Shown here piece by piece: positions 13,801-25,049 of a DNA stretch of 64,000 nt (its first letter is position 1; each line of letters opens with the position of its first letter). The position numbers were made by a program, and so were the translations under genes. The DNA lies in assembly GCA_023525715.1 (NCBI GenBank), contig CM042012.1, positions 52,100,504 through 52,164,503 on the forward strand, in the 5' to 3' direction. The DNA comes from Cichorium intybus (taxonomy: Eukaryota > Streptophyta > Magnoliopsida > Asterales > Asteraceae). The notes beneath the pieces are model-generated. The model worked only from the letters and a program-made list of their open reading frames with translations, did not search any database and was not told the origin of the DNA.

Positions 13801-15142
13801 GTATAAATCCCGATTGGTGGTGTTTGGGAATCATCAAAAAGCCGACATCGATTATAATGAGACATTTGCACCTATGGCTAAAATGACCACCGTGCGAGTG
13901 TTCCTTGCAGTCGCTGCTGCTAAAAATTTAGAACTCCATCAAATGGACATTCATAATGCGTTTTTGCATAGTGATTTGACAGAAGAAGTGTACATGCGTC
14001 TTCCACCCGGTTTCAAGTGCTCTAACCCCAACTTTGCGTGTCGTTTACGCAAGTCTCTTTACGGGCTTCGACAAGCTCCGCGTTGCTGGTTTGCTAAGCT
14101 TGTTCGCTCTATCAAGGATTATGGTTTCCGCCAATCATATTCTGATTATTCCTTGTTTACTTACACACGGGGATCTATTCAACTTAACGTTCAAGTTTAT
14201 GTTGACGACTTAATTATCTCCGGGAATGACTCTAGCGCCATTAAATCATTTAAAATGTATCTTCACCAATACTTTAAAATGAAAGGCCTTGGTACTTTAA
14301 AGTATTTCTTGGGGATCGAAGTAGCCCGCAACCCCAGTGGTTTGTTTTTGTGTCAACGCAAGTACACGCTTGACATTCTTAAAGAGGCGGGTGTATTGGG
14401 CGCCAAACCGGCTGGCTTTCCCATGGAACAAAATCACAAACTTGGACTTGCTAGTGGAACCTTGCTATCCGATCCTGAAGCCTACCGACGGTTGGTGGGT
14501 CGACTTATTTATCTGGCTGTTACACGGCCTGATCTTGCTTATTCTGTCCATATACTCTCCCAGTTTATGCAAGCTCCACGTACAGAACACTGGGAGGTGG
14601 CTTTTCATGTGGTAAAGTATCTCAAAGGAACTCCAGGACGTGGTATACTCTTGCGTTCCGATAGTAAACTTGTTTTGGAAGGCTGGTGTGACTCTGATTG
14701 GGCCGCTTGTCCAATTACCCGATGTTCGTTGACTGGTTGAATAATCTACCTTGGGCACTCGCCTATAGCATGGAAAACTAAAAAGCAACATACTGTCTCA
14801 CACTCTTCCGCAGAGGCCGAATATCGATCTATGGCAGCCATTACGTGTGAATTTAAATGGCTCAAAAATCTTCTCTTAAGTTTGGGCGTTCGTCATCCTC
14901 AACCCATTCCACTCCATTGTGACAATCAAGCAGCTTTACATATAATCCCGTATTTCATGAATGTACAAAACACATTGAAGTTGACTGTCATTTTGTGCGT
15001 GATGCAATCACTGATGGGTTGGTGACGCCTACGTATGTGCATACTTCAGAACAGCTGGCGGATGTCCTCACCAAGGCTCTTGGAAAAACACAGTTTGATC
15101 GAATTGTTGACAAGTTGGGCATTTGTGATCCCCATGCTCCAA
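10818..15142 (+). pseudogene. Copia-1 gag-pol remnant
   Basis: Pieces in several frames. Gag runs from 10818 (MTKSGEESSG; RLRGDNYDDWAGDIQMALEAR) and continues at 11173-11673 to a CCHC start (CSHCNRSGHE). GAG-pre-integrase (LELWHKRMGHPSEK) is near 12340 and integrase (IHCDLWGP, QSDNGT) spans 12510-12780. Integrase tail frames run 12774-13886. Reverse transcriptase lies at 13706-14740 (QMDIHNAFLHSD, YVDDLIISG). RNase H continues past an in-frame stop at 14738 (SSAEAEYRSM) and is lost near 14950. The breaks near 12784 and 13725 both fall at C runs. It cannot make a full polyprotein. Confidence 0.9.
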
Positions 15143-15157
15143 CTTGAGGAGGGGGGG
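15143..15157 (+). other. Copia-1 polypurine tract
   Basis: cttgaggaggggggg, directly before the 3' LTR; the expected plus-strand primer. Confidence 0.75.
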
Positions 15158-15356
15158 TGTTGGAGTTATCCCGAGTCGGTGTTATCCCGACTCAATCTGA
15201 TCGCATATATATGAATGTATTTTAAATATAGATTAGATTTATCTTGTTACTTTGTTTGACTTTTCTGATAACGTCTCGTTGTATAAATACTTGTAATCCG
15301 ATTCAATAAAGGCATGAATTACAGTCCTCTGTTTTTGGCTTGTATCGGTTGTTTCA
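15158..15356 (+). repeat. Copia-1 3' LTR (199 bp)
   Basis: Same length as the 5' LTR; ends ttgtttca, followed by the TSD ttaac. Confidence 0.92.
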
Positions 15357-15931
15357 TTAACAGATCAAGTCAGCTCAAACTACTTGAATTCGTTAGTCAT
15401 TTTCGTGGTGGGGTTTGGAAGTGGAGCCGAGCTTTGAAAAAATTTCCAATGTTGGTGGAGCTTAATCTCTGTAATATAGAAATCTCAAAAGAAGCTATTG
15501 AAACTGCTGGCCGTTGTTGCCCCATGCTAAAAACACTGAAAGTGATTCATGAAACTAATTGTATGTATTGGCATAGAGGTACTGATGAGAAGTCCTTAAT
15601 GATCCGTAATAGGACAGCTGTAGCTATTGGAGAAAACATACATGGGTTAAGGCACGTTGAACTCATGATTGGAAACAACATGACAAATATTGGGTTGCAG
15701 GCGATTTTGGAAGGTTGTGGTCATATTGAATCACTTGACTTGCGTTAGTGCTCGTACATTGATCTCAAAGGAGACATGAGGAAAAAGTGTTTAGAGAAGA
15801 TTCAATGTCTAAAGCTACCTAAAGATTCTATTGAAGGACGTTCGTACATTCGTAGAAATTGTTGCATGATGTGTTATGATGATGAGGCTTGCAAACGCTC
15901 TTTGGTCTTTGAAGATTGGACGATGGAATGA

Positions 15932-16206
15932 TCGTTGAACCGGAACAAAATTGGTTTTAATGACGTATCTAATTGTCATGTAAGTTATACAAGATTGTTT
16001 TCTAATTTTAAATATTTGTCAAAAATCAAGTAAAATAAGTTTTTCTGATTAGTTTTTATTCATTAATTTTCACTATTTTCCTAAATATATATCCTTAAAA
16101 TCATTCTAAAAATGTTGCATTTGACAATACTAGATAATTGCTGGTGATTTGTTGTTTTTGAAGGTGTGGCTGTTTCCTCTAACAACTTTCTTTTTGATCA
16201 GACAAC
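15932..16206 (+). other. 3' flank of F-box copy B, cut by the next element
   Basis: Follows the Unit A and C 3' flanks through gaaggtgtggctgttt and ttgatcagacaac, then stops at 16206 where the large non-autonomous LTR element begins. No continuation of the flank was found on the far side. Confidence 0.55.
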
Positions 16207-18782
16207 TGAAAGGTTTTATGAAAATCTATGAACTAAAATCCTAAGTTCACATGCAACCTAGATTAGATCTATGTTTCCTTCTAATTGAACATATAATAAA
16301 TTCCTAAAGGCCACAAGAAAATAACTAAAAGAATAAAATCAGAAAAACTAACCTTTTAGTTGTTTCTTGCAAGCTAAGCAACGCAAGTGCCTTGCCTCAA
16401 ATGAAGTCACACCCAAAACTAGGGTTTTCGAAAGCTCCAGAGAGAGGGAAGAGAGGAAAAAGTCGTGGCTTTTATGGTGCCTAGGGGTCTCTATTTATAG
16501 TTTCCAAGTGGCCACCAGATAAGCCTTTAGAGATAAACCTTTTTGAATTCAAATAAGATAAACGTTTATCTATCAATTCAAATCTATTTATCCTAACATA
16601 TAATAATCGAAATTATGGATAATCCCTCCATAATTTCGTTGCCCACTTAAACTACCATAATTGTCACTTACTCAACTATTGAATATTTACAATTCAGCCC
16701 CTGCACCTTTAATTAATCAAATTAATCACCAAATTAATTCCAATTAATTCCAAATTAATTTCTAATTAATTAATATAGTTCATAATTAATATATTATCAC
16801 CATAATATATTAATAAACTATTTATTTTATTTCTATTGATTTATTAATCATATAATAAATCAATCTTTCTCTCTCCTGGATTTTTTGCTAAACCTCTAGC
16901 CATGAGGGCAACCCAAATGGATTTTGCTACTATCAATTAGGTAGATACAAATTATTAGTCATGGCGTAGACACCTAATCTAACAGTCTCCCACTTGGATA
17001 AGTCTATGACTATAATTACTAATTTAACCTCTAATTAATCAGCAAATTGTAGCTTCCTAGAAACTTTTGCCGAACTCTGACCAAGTCAGTCCTGTCCATA
17101 GATAAGTGATCATATGATCCTTCGTTTAACAAGATATTTCCGGACATGAGACATGTATTGAGATCAATCTATGTCCGGTACTCTGTTTCTCGATTTCCGA
17201 TTCTGCTTATGACTTTAGGACTTATAATTGAACACATCAATTCAGTCCTGGCTGGCCAGCACTTTAGTCAACTTCAAAATCATTGAGAGGCCTACAGATA
17301 TCTGTTTCCCATCAGGGTCAAGGAACTAAGCTTCAACTCATATGCTTATATCTTTTACCAGTCAAATTATTCATAACAACACGTTTTATAACATCGAGTT
17401 ACCGATGCGTTTTCGTACCATCAATGAACAACTGCCTTGTAAATTATAACTCATATCTCTCCACTTCAAGATCATAATATATTATTGTCTCAACATTGCT
17501 TGTGATATAATCCATGAAGCAATCTATTGAACGTGGGTTTATCCAATACTCAAATCTCTATTTCTAAGTACTCATGAATGTTGTAGCAATAATATTGCTA
17601 TGTCTAACTCCTTAGACAGTCTACAAACCAATTCATGACAGTCTTGATTCAATACTTACTTCCCAAAGTATGAGCAACTGTGGACCTTTCTGAATAATTA
17701 AATTATTCGGGAAGTAAAACATGTGAAAGCGAAACATAAAGATCTGACTGGCAGCTACTCCTGCTTATGACCGAGTCTTTACGAGGTAATCACCAAGTCG
17801 GATCTTGTCATAAACTATTATCGGTTTCAAGATTTTTTTTAAACTTTCAATTCTAATTTTATAACTATGTCTTTATGAACCTTTAACTCTTTCTATGTAT
17901 CCAAAGTATCTTATACTGATGCACTTTATTGCAGATGATCCAATCGGATGTTCTTCCGATGACATCTCAATACATTATCCTGTCTTTTTCTCTCCTAAGT
18001 CCATTCTGGTAATGTGTACTATGACTTCCTATGGTTCTAGGGGTCTTTAGTCTACTTGACTGCACCCTAAGACTGATTCGAGGTGCTATGATGTGCTGGT
18101 GAACCACACGCGCTCCATCAAAATACGAATGAGATTCTTTAACCATGAAGTCCTTTAACGTCAAATTACCACTTTGAAAAAATCTTTCAAATTATTACTA
18201 TTACTTTCACCCCAATCATTTCCCAATGAAAACAAACCATCCAGTATTCCCAGCCAGACAATATCCTGAATCCAACTTACTATGCCCTAAGCATCAAGTC
18301 ATCAGGATATGTTCATGATATTTTGATCGATCCTAGAAACTTGTGGAACCCGATCTAATCTTATTCCAAACCCTTTCGGAATCCAAAGATTATTTATAAT
18401 CCTTGTGTCATGATTTTCGAAAAACTATTTCCTTTCGGAGACTCTTTTCATGCATCTTGAATCTTATCAAGATTATGCTTACAATGGCTAGGTCTATGCT
18501 GACGATTTCATCTATCAAATAGATGTTTGTGAATTACGTGAGTATGTTGCACCTTCTTTATTTTTTTCATGCCAAGTCATCACACTTTGCAATTATAGGA
18601 AAAACCATTTCCTGGGGCTTTGCATCTTGAATCTCATCAAGATCATCTTGGCAGAGTTTCGATCTATCTTATAGACGTTTACAACCACCTGAGTATGCCG
18701 TATCTCTATTAAGTTTTCATAGCAATCTTTCTCTTAACACCAAGTCATTACACTTTGTAATGAAAAAGACATTTCCTAGAAA
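16207..18782 (-). repeat. Non-autonomous element 3' LTR (left)
   Basis: Begins tgaaaggttttatg on the + strand. The comparable part ends at cctagaaa (18782); the terminus is probably ...ca at 18784. It includes a duplicated block (about 18410-18590 against 18600-18780, sharing gcatcttgaatct(t/c)atcaagat) and hairpin H1. It lacks the two insertions found in the right LTR. Confidence 0.8.
18076..18130. repeat. Covarying hairpin H1 (left LTR)
   Basis: Outer arms ATTCG/CGAAT (18076-18080, 18126-18130) and inner arms TGATG/CATCA (18089-18093, 18116-18120) enclose a 22-nt loop with the core aaccacacgcgctc. Confidence 0.7.
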
Positions 18783-18839
18783 CAGTATGTAACCCACATA
18801 TGGAGATAGTAGATAACAGCGACACTCCCACTGGCTTTG

Positions 18840-18985
18840 ACTCTTTCGGACTCTTCACAAAATCCAAACCTTTTTGGCACATTTTGAGAATCCGAAACCT
18901 TTCTGACATAGTTATGGGAATCTTTCAGGCTATTCACAAAATCCAAAACTTTTGGCACATTTTGAGAATCCGAATTTCCTTTCTT
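18840..18985. repeat. Tandem duplication, about 93-bp period
   Basis: Two copies containing cacaaaatccaaa and ggcacattttgagaatccga, inside the non-autonomous element next to its left LTR. Confidence 0.65.
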
Positions 18986-19042
18986 GCGAGGTGCCCCTGG
19001 GATGAATCTCGGGGCCATGTACCTACTGTATTTGCATGCTCT

Positions 19043-19099
19043 TTGTGAGTCCTTATTAGTGTGCCGGTAATCCACACGCGCTCCACTAACGTCTCACAA
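19043..19099. repeat. Covarying hairpin H2 (internal, near the left LTR)
   Basis: Outer arms TTGTGAG/CTCACAA (19043-19049, 19093-19099) and inner arms TTAGTG/CACTAA (19056-19061, 19084-19089) around a 22-nt loop with the core ccacacgcgctc. Confidence 0.7.
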
Positions 19100-20221
19100 T
19101 GTGCCACGCAATATCCTTTTAGATTTTATCTTCTATTGAGAGTGCTTCTCTCAGAATCAATTGCTTGATTCTGAGTATCGTCTCACTCAACCAGATGTTC
19201 AGTAAGTACATTTATATCCATGTCGCTTTCTTTTGATGATTCAATTACTCCCACTGGTTTTTAGACGAGGTGTAAAATCAATCAAATTGTTATATAGACG
19301 TGTCTTGCCCTAAGGTTCTCTTATTTGGAAACAACCGGGCTCACCAATGCTTCCAAGTAGTCGGACTGCTAATCCGTACCAACTTTAGCGTTTTACCACT
19401 AATTGGTATGTCACCCAGATCACAACACTTTATGACTGTGACTAATACTACTGGTTAAGAGAAGAGTATGTCAGGTTTAACATGAATCTGATTCCTGCCC
19501 AAAGCCTAGTGATGACTAAAGGTTCTTTCACTTGGCTAATCCTGATCTCATCCAGGATTGTCTTAACTCCCATTGTTTCCTTAGAACATGAGTCCTTTCT
19601 AAAAGAGCTATTCTTTCACAGGTACATCGGGATAGCTAATGAAACGACATTGATGATCAGGTTCAGGCTAGTCATGAGGTTCGGACGAACGCTACATGAC
19701 CCTGGACTTTCTATGTACAAGTGGGACGATCCCAGATTTACATTTCAAACAGTGTCTGCATAACCTACTTAGTCTAAGATGTGGTCGGAATATGGTTTCT
19801 ATGATCTGACTGGTTGAATATTCAATTCATCGAAAAACTAATTGGAAATGTATCTTATACATCGAGGATCGAACTATTTCGACCAATGCTCCATCATCTT
19901 CCCTAAGATACATTATAACCATTAATGTTCTTGGAAGAGGATAAACTGTGAAACATTTTCTCAGTCTATGTTGTCACTCAGGTTCTGTTGATCTTATACT
20001 TCCTTTGAAATCCTTGAACACTTCAAGGTTTCAATCAATCGCTTATTCTGATAAACGAAGCCATATTTGTCATACTAATTGGCAAATATCATGAAGTATA
20101 ACTAATTGTGTTGTGTTCGAATATTCGAGCAATACACAAAAACTTATGTGTTTGTTGCTCAAAATCTTAATATCTTTTACATATCTATGTAAATTTATGA
20201 CTTTGTTAATTTGTTCAAGAT

Positions 20222-20480
20222 ATGCCATCATCACCTGACTCTAAGTCAACTGATTCCAAAATCCTATCATCTGGATCTTTGGGTGATTCATTTCTTGCTA
20301 CATGTGCTTTATACAGAACTTAATCATCATGTAACTCTATGTCAAATGATTCCAAAGTCCTAACCAACTGGATCTTTGGGTGATTCATTTCTTGCCACAC
20401 ATGGTTTTATGAAGAACTCAATTCATCATGTGACTCTAAGTCAAATGATTCCAAAGTCCTATCCAACTGGACCTTTGGTT
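20222..20480. repeat. Triple tandem repeat, period about 97 bp
   Basis: Three imperfect copies carrying gactctaagtcaa, gattccaaa(a/g)tcct and actggatctttgggtga; the shared actct begins at 20238, 20334 and 20433. Confidence 0.7.
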
Positions 20481-21269
20481 GAATTGATTTTATAAACTAT
20501 CTTTTAACAATCATAGACAACACAATTCATGAATCCAGACACTTTGGATGCATCATCATTCAAGTCATTACCATTCATGCAATTAACACACTCATACAAC
20601 ATTTTAAGGATAAACATGTATTAAAATAAAATTTAACATTTTATAAAACCAAAATATCCTCGAACAGGTAATGTCGCATGCATCTAATAACCTAATAACA
20701 AGGTCATAGTATCTAACTAAACTCCAAAACTGCATGAGCTTCAGATCCAATATAAATGTGCTCCTTTGCAACAAAATCACGCATCCTACCGAGTCCATGC
20801 ATACAGAGCAAATGTGATAAACACATCCTGTATCAAGGAATTAAGGATCAGTAGTTCTGAGTTTTAAAATATTCCTGAGTTGCCAAAACGTTCGGCTTTG
20901 GATCATTTTTCCAATCTTTCTGTGACTATGTCCCACCTTGTGGATTCCCAGTTTGATACATCGAACAATCGGTCCAGACGATCTGGATCATTTCTTGATG
21001 CGCCTTAATACTGGACTCAATCATAAAGCAGCTGAATCAATGGAACTATGCTTCTCTATGAACGACTCATACAGAGTCGACATTGAATGCATTTCCATGA
21101 TTGTCTTAATCTGGTTACCCTTTCTGTTCATCTGGATGAACAGATCAGCGAGTCGAGCTAATGCTTAACTCCCGATCAGAAGGGGTGACCTAATTTTATA
21201 CAGTTTGCCCATGTATCCCTCAATCATGAGAACATGAAAACTGTTGCTACTTCCTTCCAGCTTGCAACT

Positions 21270-21667
21270 TCAAGCTCTTTGAATATCGTAGTTCGTTCCT
21301 TTTTCAACCAGTTCTCGAAACCTTTCCTCAACCAGCTGTGCTAACTTATCTGACCCCAGGAATTCTAAATCCCTGCGGAACTCGGGGTCAATGATAAATA
21401 GCATGAGGCAACGAACTTCCTTTGACTTAATAGTCAAGGGGTCATGCTCATCACAAGCTACTGTGCGATGCCATGCTTTGGTAGAACAAGTAGCGGACAA
21501 TCAGTCAGATATGGTTTGCCAGCAAAACTAAGAATCATTCTCTAATTGCAAAGCCATATCGCATAGCAAAGGCCAGTCAGCCTTACCATATTGAACAGGT
21601 GCTTTCTAAGACTCTCAGAAATGGGTGAAGGAGGAGAAGGAGGAGAATTGACACTATCTTTAGACAT
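21270..21667 (-). pseudogene. Broken gag remnant of the non-autonomous element
   Basis: On the minus strand an ATG at 21667 opens MSKDSVNSPPSPPSP... and reads 42 codons to a stop. A second open frame (21500 to 21270) encodes KAWHRTVACDEHDPLTIKSK, EVRCLMLFIIDPEFRRDLEF and LGSDKLAQLVEERFRELVEK. The run KEVRCLML...DPEFRRD resembles the UBN2-type gag of copia elements. It lies about 1.3 kb from the primer site, where gag is expected. No zinc knuckle or pol motif follows. Confidence 0.55.
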
Positions 21668-21980
21668 CTATAAAATTTGAATTAGTTTAATTTTAATCAT
21701 TTTTAAACAATTACCCAATATATTATTTAATGAGGCTAGGATCCAAAATGCCCCAACTATGGTGTGAAGAGGGATGTCGTAATCACAACATAATGGTCAT
21801 TAAGGTAGATAAACGTTTACCAATTTCAGTCTTATGAAATTCCTAGATCTGTTGAGATTCATTGAACTGTTCAATGACATGTTTAATCTCGGATATGCTC
21901 CACTATTTGTGACTGGGATGCCAAGGATCACAAACTGGATGTGAATAACCATGCAAATATGCTCGGTAACCTCAATGTAA

Positions 21981-22038
21981 TTTATCATCTCTAATTGATG
22001 TGCCAGTTAACCACACACGCTCCATCAACAATGATAAA
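21981..22038. repeat. Covarying hairpin H3 (5' leader of the element)
   Basis: Outer arms TTTATCAT/ATGATAAA (21981-21988, 22031-22038) and inner arms TTGATG/CATCAA (21995-22000, 22023-22028) around a 22-nt loop with the core aaccacacacgctc. Confidence 0.75.
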
Positions 22039-22061
22039 TCATGAGAAACCCATTACCACTC

Positions 22062-22120
22062 TTTATGAGCCCCTATTAGTGTGCCGGTTAACCACACACG
22101 CTCCACTAATGTCTCATAAA
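22062..22120. repeat. Covarying hairpin H4 (5' leader of the element)
   Basis: Outer arms TTTATGAG/CTCATAAA (22062-22069, 22113-22120) and inner arms ATTAGTG/CACTAAT (22075-22081, 22104-22110) around a 22-nt loop. Pairing extends outward with small bulges (attac.cact against gtgtaat, to about 22129). It lies 23 nt from H3. Confidence 0.78.
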
Positions 22121-22998
22121 GTGTAATGTACAATTTCATGGGTTAGCATCTTTTCACATTTTTCCTAAAGTAACTAGATTTGGGATTTTATAAAGTTGTT
22201 CTAGTACTTTCATTAATAACATTATACTTTTAATGAGATTAAGTTGCCCTATCAAACCCGTTCGGCTAACGACCCTCCACTGATCAAGAGAGCGGTGGGT
22301 GAGAGTGGACACCCATTCAACCGCCATTTTATAGGCAGTTTTCTTATACCCTCCTTATAGGCCAGCTTCGTGAATGAGGCCTACTATTGATTTGACTGAC
22401 CAATTATCTTATACATATAATATTAACTTTTAATTATAATATATATAATATGTATTTTAAACCTTTTAAAATATTCATGGTTTATCTTTTAATTTATTGG
22501 AAATTTAAACTATTAAATTTAAAATTAAATTAAACCTTTAAAAGATTTAATTCATCTTTTAATTAAACAATTAATTAAATTAATTAAATCCAAATATTTT
22601 AGACTTTTAAAATATTCCTAGTTTTATCTTTTAATTTTTTCGAAATTTAAAACTATTAAAATTAAAATTAAATTAAACCATTAATTATCTTTTAATTAAA
22701 GAATTAATTAAATTAATTAAAACTAGATAGGTATCACAAATTAATCAAATTAATTTAAACCTATCTCAAACCCCCTAATTTTCGAAATTAACAAATAATG
22801 AGTTTAAGGTTATCCAGTTAAATAATTAAAGGTACCAAAAATAGAAAGCCTTCTAAAACCCTAATGAGAAAATCGAAAATCATAGGGCTACGGTTTCCAA
22901 AACCCTAACCTTAAAATCGATATGGCCAACTAGGGTTTATAAGCATTAAACCCTAATTTTTAGAAAGACAATTATAGCAATTCAACCAGAAAACAACC

Positions 22999-23012
22999 TG
23001 GCTCTGATACCA
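22999..23012 (-). other. Primer binding site of the non-autonomous element
   Basis: tggctctgatacca on the + strand; the complement TGGTATCAGAGCC on the coding strand starts one base after the LTR. Confidence 0.85.
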
Positions 23013-24475
23013 CTAAAAGGTTTTATGCAAATCTATGAACTAAAATCCTAAGTTCACATGCAACCTAGATTGGATCTATGTTTTCTTCTAATTGAACATA
23101 TAATAAATTCCTAAAGGCCACAAGAAAATAACTAAAAGAATAAAATCAGAAAAACTAACCTTTTAGTTGTTTCTTGCAAGCTAAGCAACGCAAGTGCCTT
23201 GCCTCAAATGAAGTCACACCCAAAACTAGGGTTTTCGAAAGTTCTAGAGAGAGGGAAGAGAGGAAAAAGTTGTGGCTTTTATGGTGCCTAAGGGCCTCTA
23301 TTTATAGTTTCCAAGTGGCCACCAGATAAGCCTTTAGAGATAAATCTTTTTGAATTCAAATAAGATAAACCTTTATCTATCAATTCAAATCTATTTATCC
23401 TAACATATAATAATCAAAATTATGGATAATCCCTCCATAATTTCGTTGCCCACTTAAACTACCATAATTGTCACTTACTCAACTATTGAATAATTACAAT
23501 TCAGCCCCTGCACCTTTAATTAATCAAATTAATCACCAAATTAATTCCAATTAATTCCAGATAAATTTCTAATTAATTAATATAGTTTCTAATTAATATA
23601 TTATCACCATAATATATTAATAAACTATTTATTTTATTTCTATTGATTTATTAATCATATAATAAATCAATATTTCTCTCTCCTGGATTTTTTGCTAAAC
23701 CTCTAGCCATGAGGGCAACCCAAATGGACTTTGCTACTATCAATTAGGTAAATACAAATTATTAGTCATGGCTTAGACACCTAATCCAACAGTCTCCCAC
23801 TTGGATAAGTCTATGACTACAATTACTAATTTAACCTCTAATTAATCAGCAAATTGTAGCTTCCTAGAAACTGCTGCCGAACTTTGACCTAATCAGTTCT
23901 GTCCATAGATAAGTGATCATATGATCCTTCGTTCAACAAGATATTTCCGGACATGAGACATGTATTGAGATCAATCTATGTCCGGTACTCTGTTTCCCGA
24001 TTTCCGATTCTACTTATGACTTTAGGACTTATAATTGAACACATCAATTCAGTCCTGGCTGACCAGCACTTTAGTCAACTTCAAAATCATCGAGAGGCCT
24101 ACAGATATCTGTTTCCCATCAGGGTCAAGGAACTAAGCTTCAACTCATATGCTTATATCTTTTACCAGTCAAGTTATTCACAACAACACGTTTTATAACA
24201 TCGAGTTACCGATGAGTTTTCGTACCATCAATGAACAACTGCCTTGTAAATTATAACTCATATCTCTCCACTTCAAGATCATAAGATATTATCGTCTCAA
24301 CATTGCTTGTGATATAATCCATGAAGCAATCTATTGAGTGTGGGTGTATCCAATACTCAAATCTCTATTTCTAAGTACTCATGAATGTTGTAGCAATAAT
24401 ATTGCTATGTCTAACTCCTTAGACAGTCTACAAACTAATTCATGACAGTCTTGATTCAATACTTACTTCCCAAAG

Positions 24476-24954
24476 CAAGGTTGTAAAAATCGCTTGACGG
24501 TAGCTTGGCGGTCGAGTGGGGTTAAGAGATTAATCGGATTAATCGGGGATTAGTCGGGGATTAATCGGGGACCCTAAATTATAAAGGAATTCATTTAAAA
24601 ATATATAAATATAACAAAATAGCAATGTTTGATTCATTTATTTCAAGATACACATCAAAGATTATACATTTGTTTGTTTTTATTCTTTAATATTGATTTT
24701 TTAGTTTTCTTGAGTTATTAGAGAGTGTTTGTGTCGTTATTTAAAAATAAGAAAATAAATAATAAATTAAAAAATTAAAAAAAAATTTAAAAATGACCAC
24801 CAAGATCGATTAATTGGCCGCCAGGGCCGATATTTGACCGATTTTTGCAGCAAACCGTTAAGCTGACCGATTAGGCCTAATCGTAATCGGTTGAAGACCG
24901 CCAAGCGATTAATCGCTAATTAATCGTCCGCCAAGGCCGATTTCTGCAACACTG
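24476..24954. mobile_element. hAT-type MITE, 479 bp, TSD tcccaaag
   Basis: The ends are inverted: caaggttgtaaaaatcg at the left and the complement of cagtgttgcagaaatcg at the right. They are flanked by an exact 8-bp duplication tcccaaag (24468-24475, 24955-24962). The left LTR has the uninterrupted site. Subterminal repeats of gattaatcgggg lie at the left, and inverted forms (cgattaatcg, accgccaag) at the right. It has no coding capacity. Confidence 0.85.
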
Positions 24955-25049
24955 TCCCAAAGTATGAGCGACTGTGGACCTTTCTGAATAATTAAATTAT
25001 TCGGGAAGTAAAACATGTGAAAGCGAAACATAAAGATCTGACTAGCAGC

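Larger units (their letters stand above)
10586..15356 (+). mobile_element. Ty1-copia element 1 (4771 bp), TSD ttaac
   Basis: Two 199-bp LTRs flank a degenerate gag-pol. The order gag, integrase, reverse transcriptase, RNase H defines Ty1-copia. A 5-bp duplication ttaac lies at 10581-10585 and 15357-15361. A Met-tRNA-type primer site and a purine tract are in the right places. The insertion is in the intron of F-box copy B, in the same orientation. Confidence 0.92.
10004..15931 (+). pseudogene. F-box/LRR copy B, pseudogene with a copia in its intron
   Basis: Exon 1 is 10004-10389 and exon 2 is 15364-15931, both readable in the same frame as copies A and C. Two in-frame stops break it: TAG at 10373-10375, where copies A and C have TGG (Trp) and CAG (Gln), and TAG at 15746-15748, where they have CAG (Gln). 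Exon 2 also has one extra codon (LMIGNN against LIGNN). The F-box (RNWLELPSDVTANIL to MWRVI) is otherwise intact. Exon 1 has an internal duplication: about 10216-10290 resembles 10300-10375. Copia-1 fills the intron; its right TSD ends two bases before the exon 2 boundary. If translated it would give at most a 123-residue F-box-only product. Confidence 0.85.
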
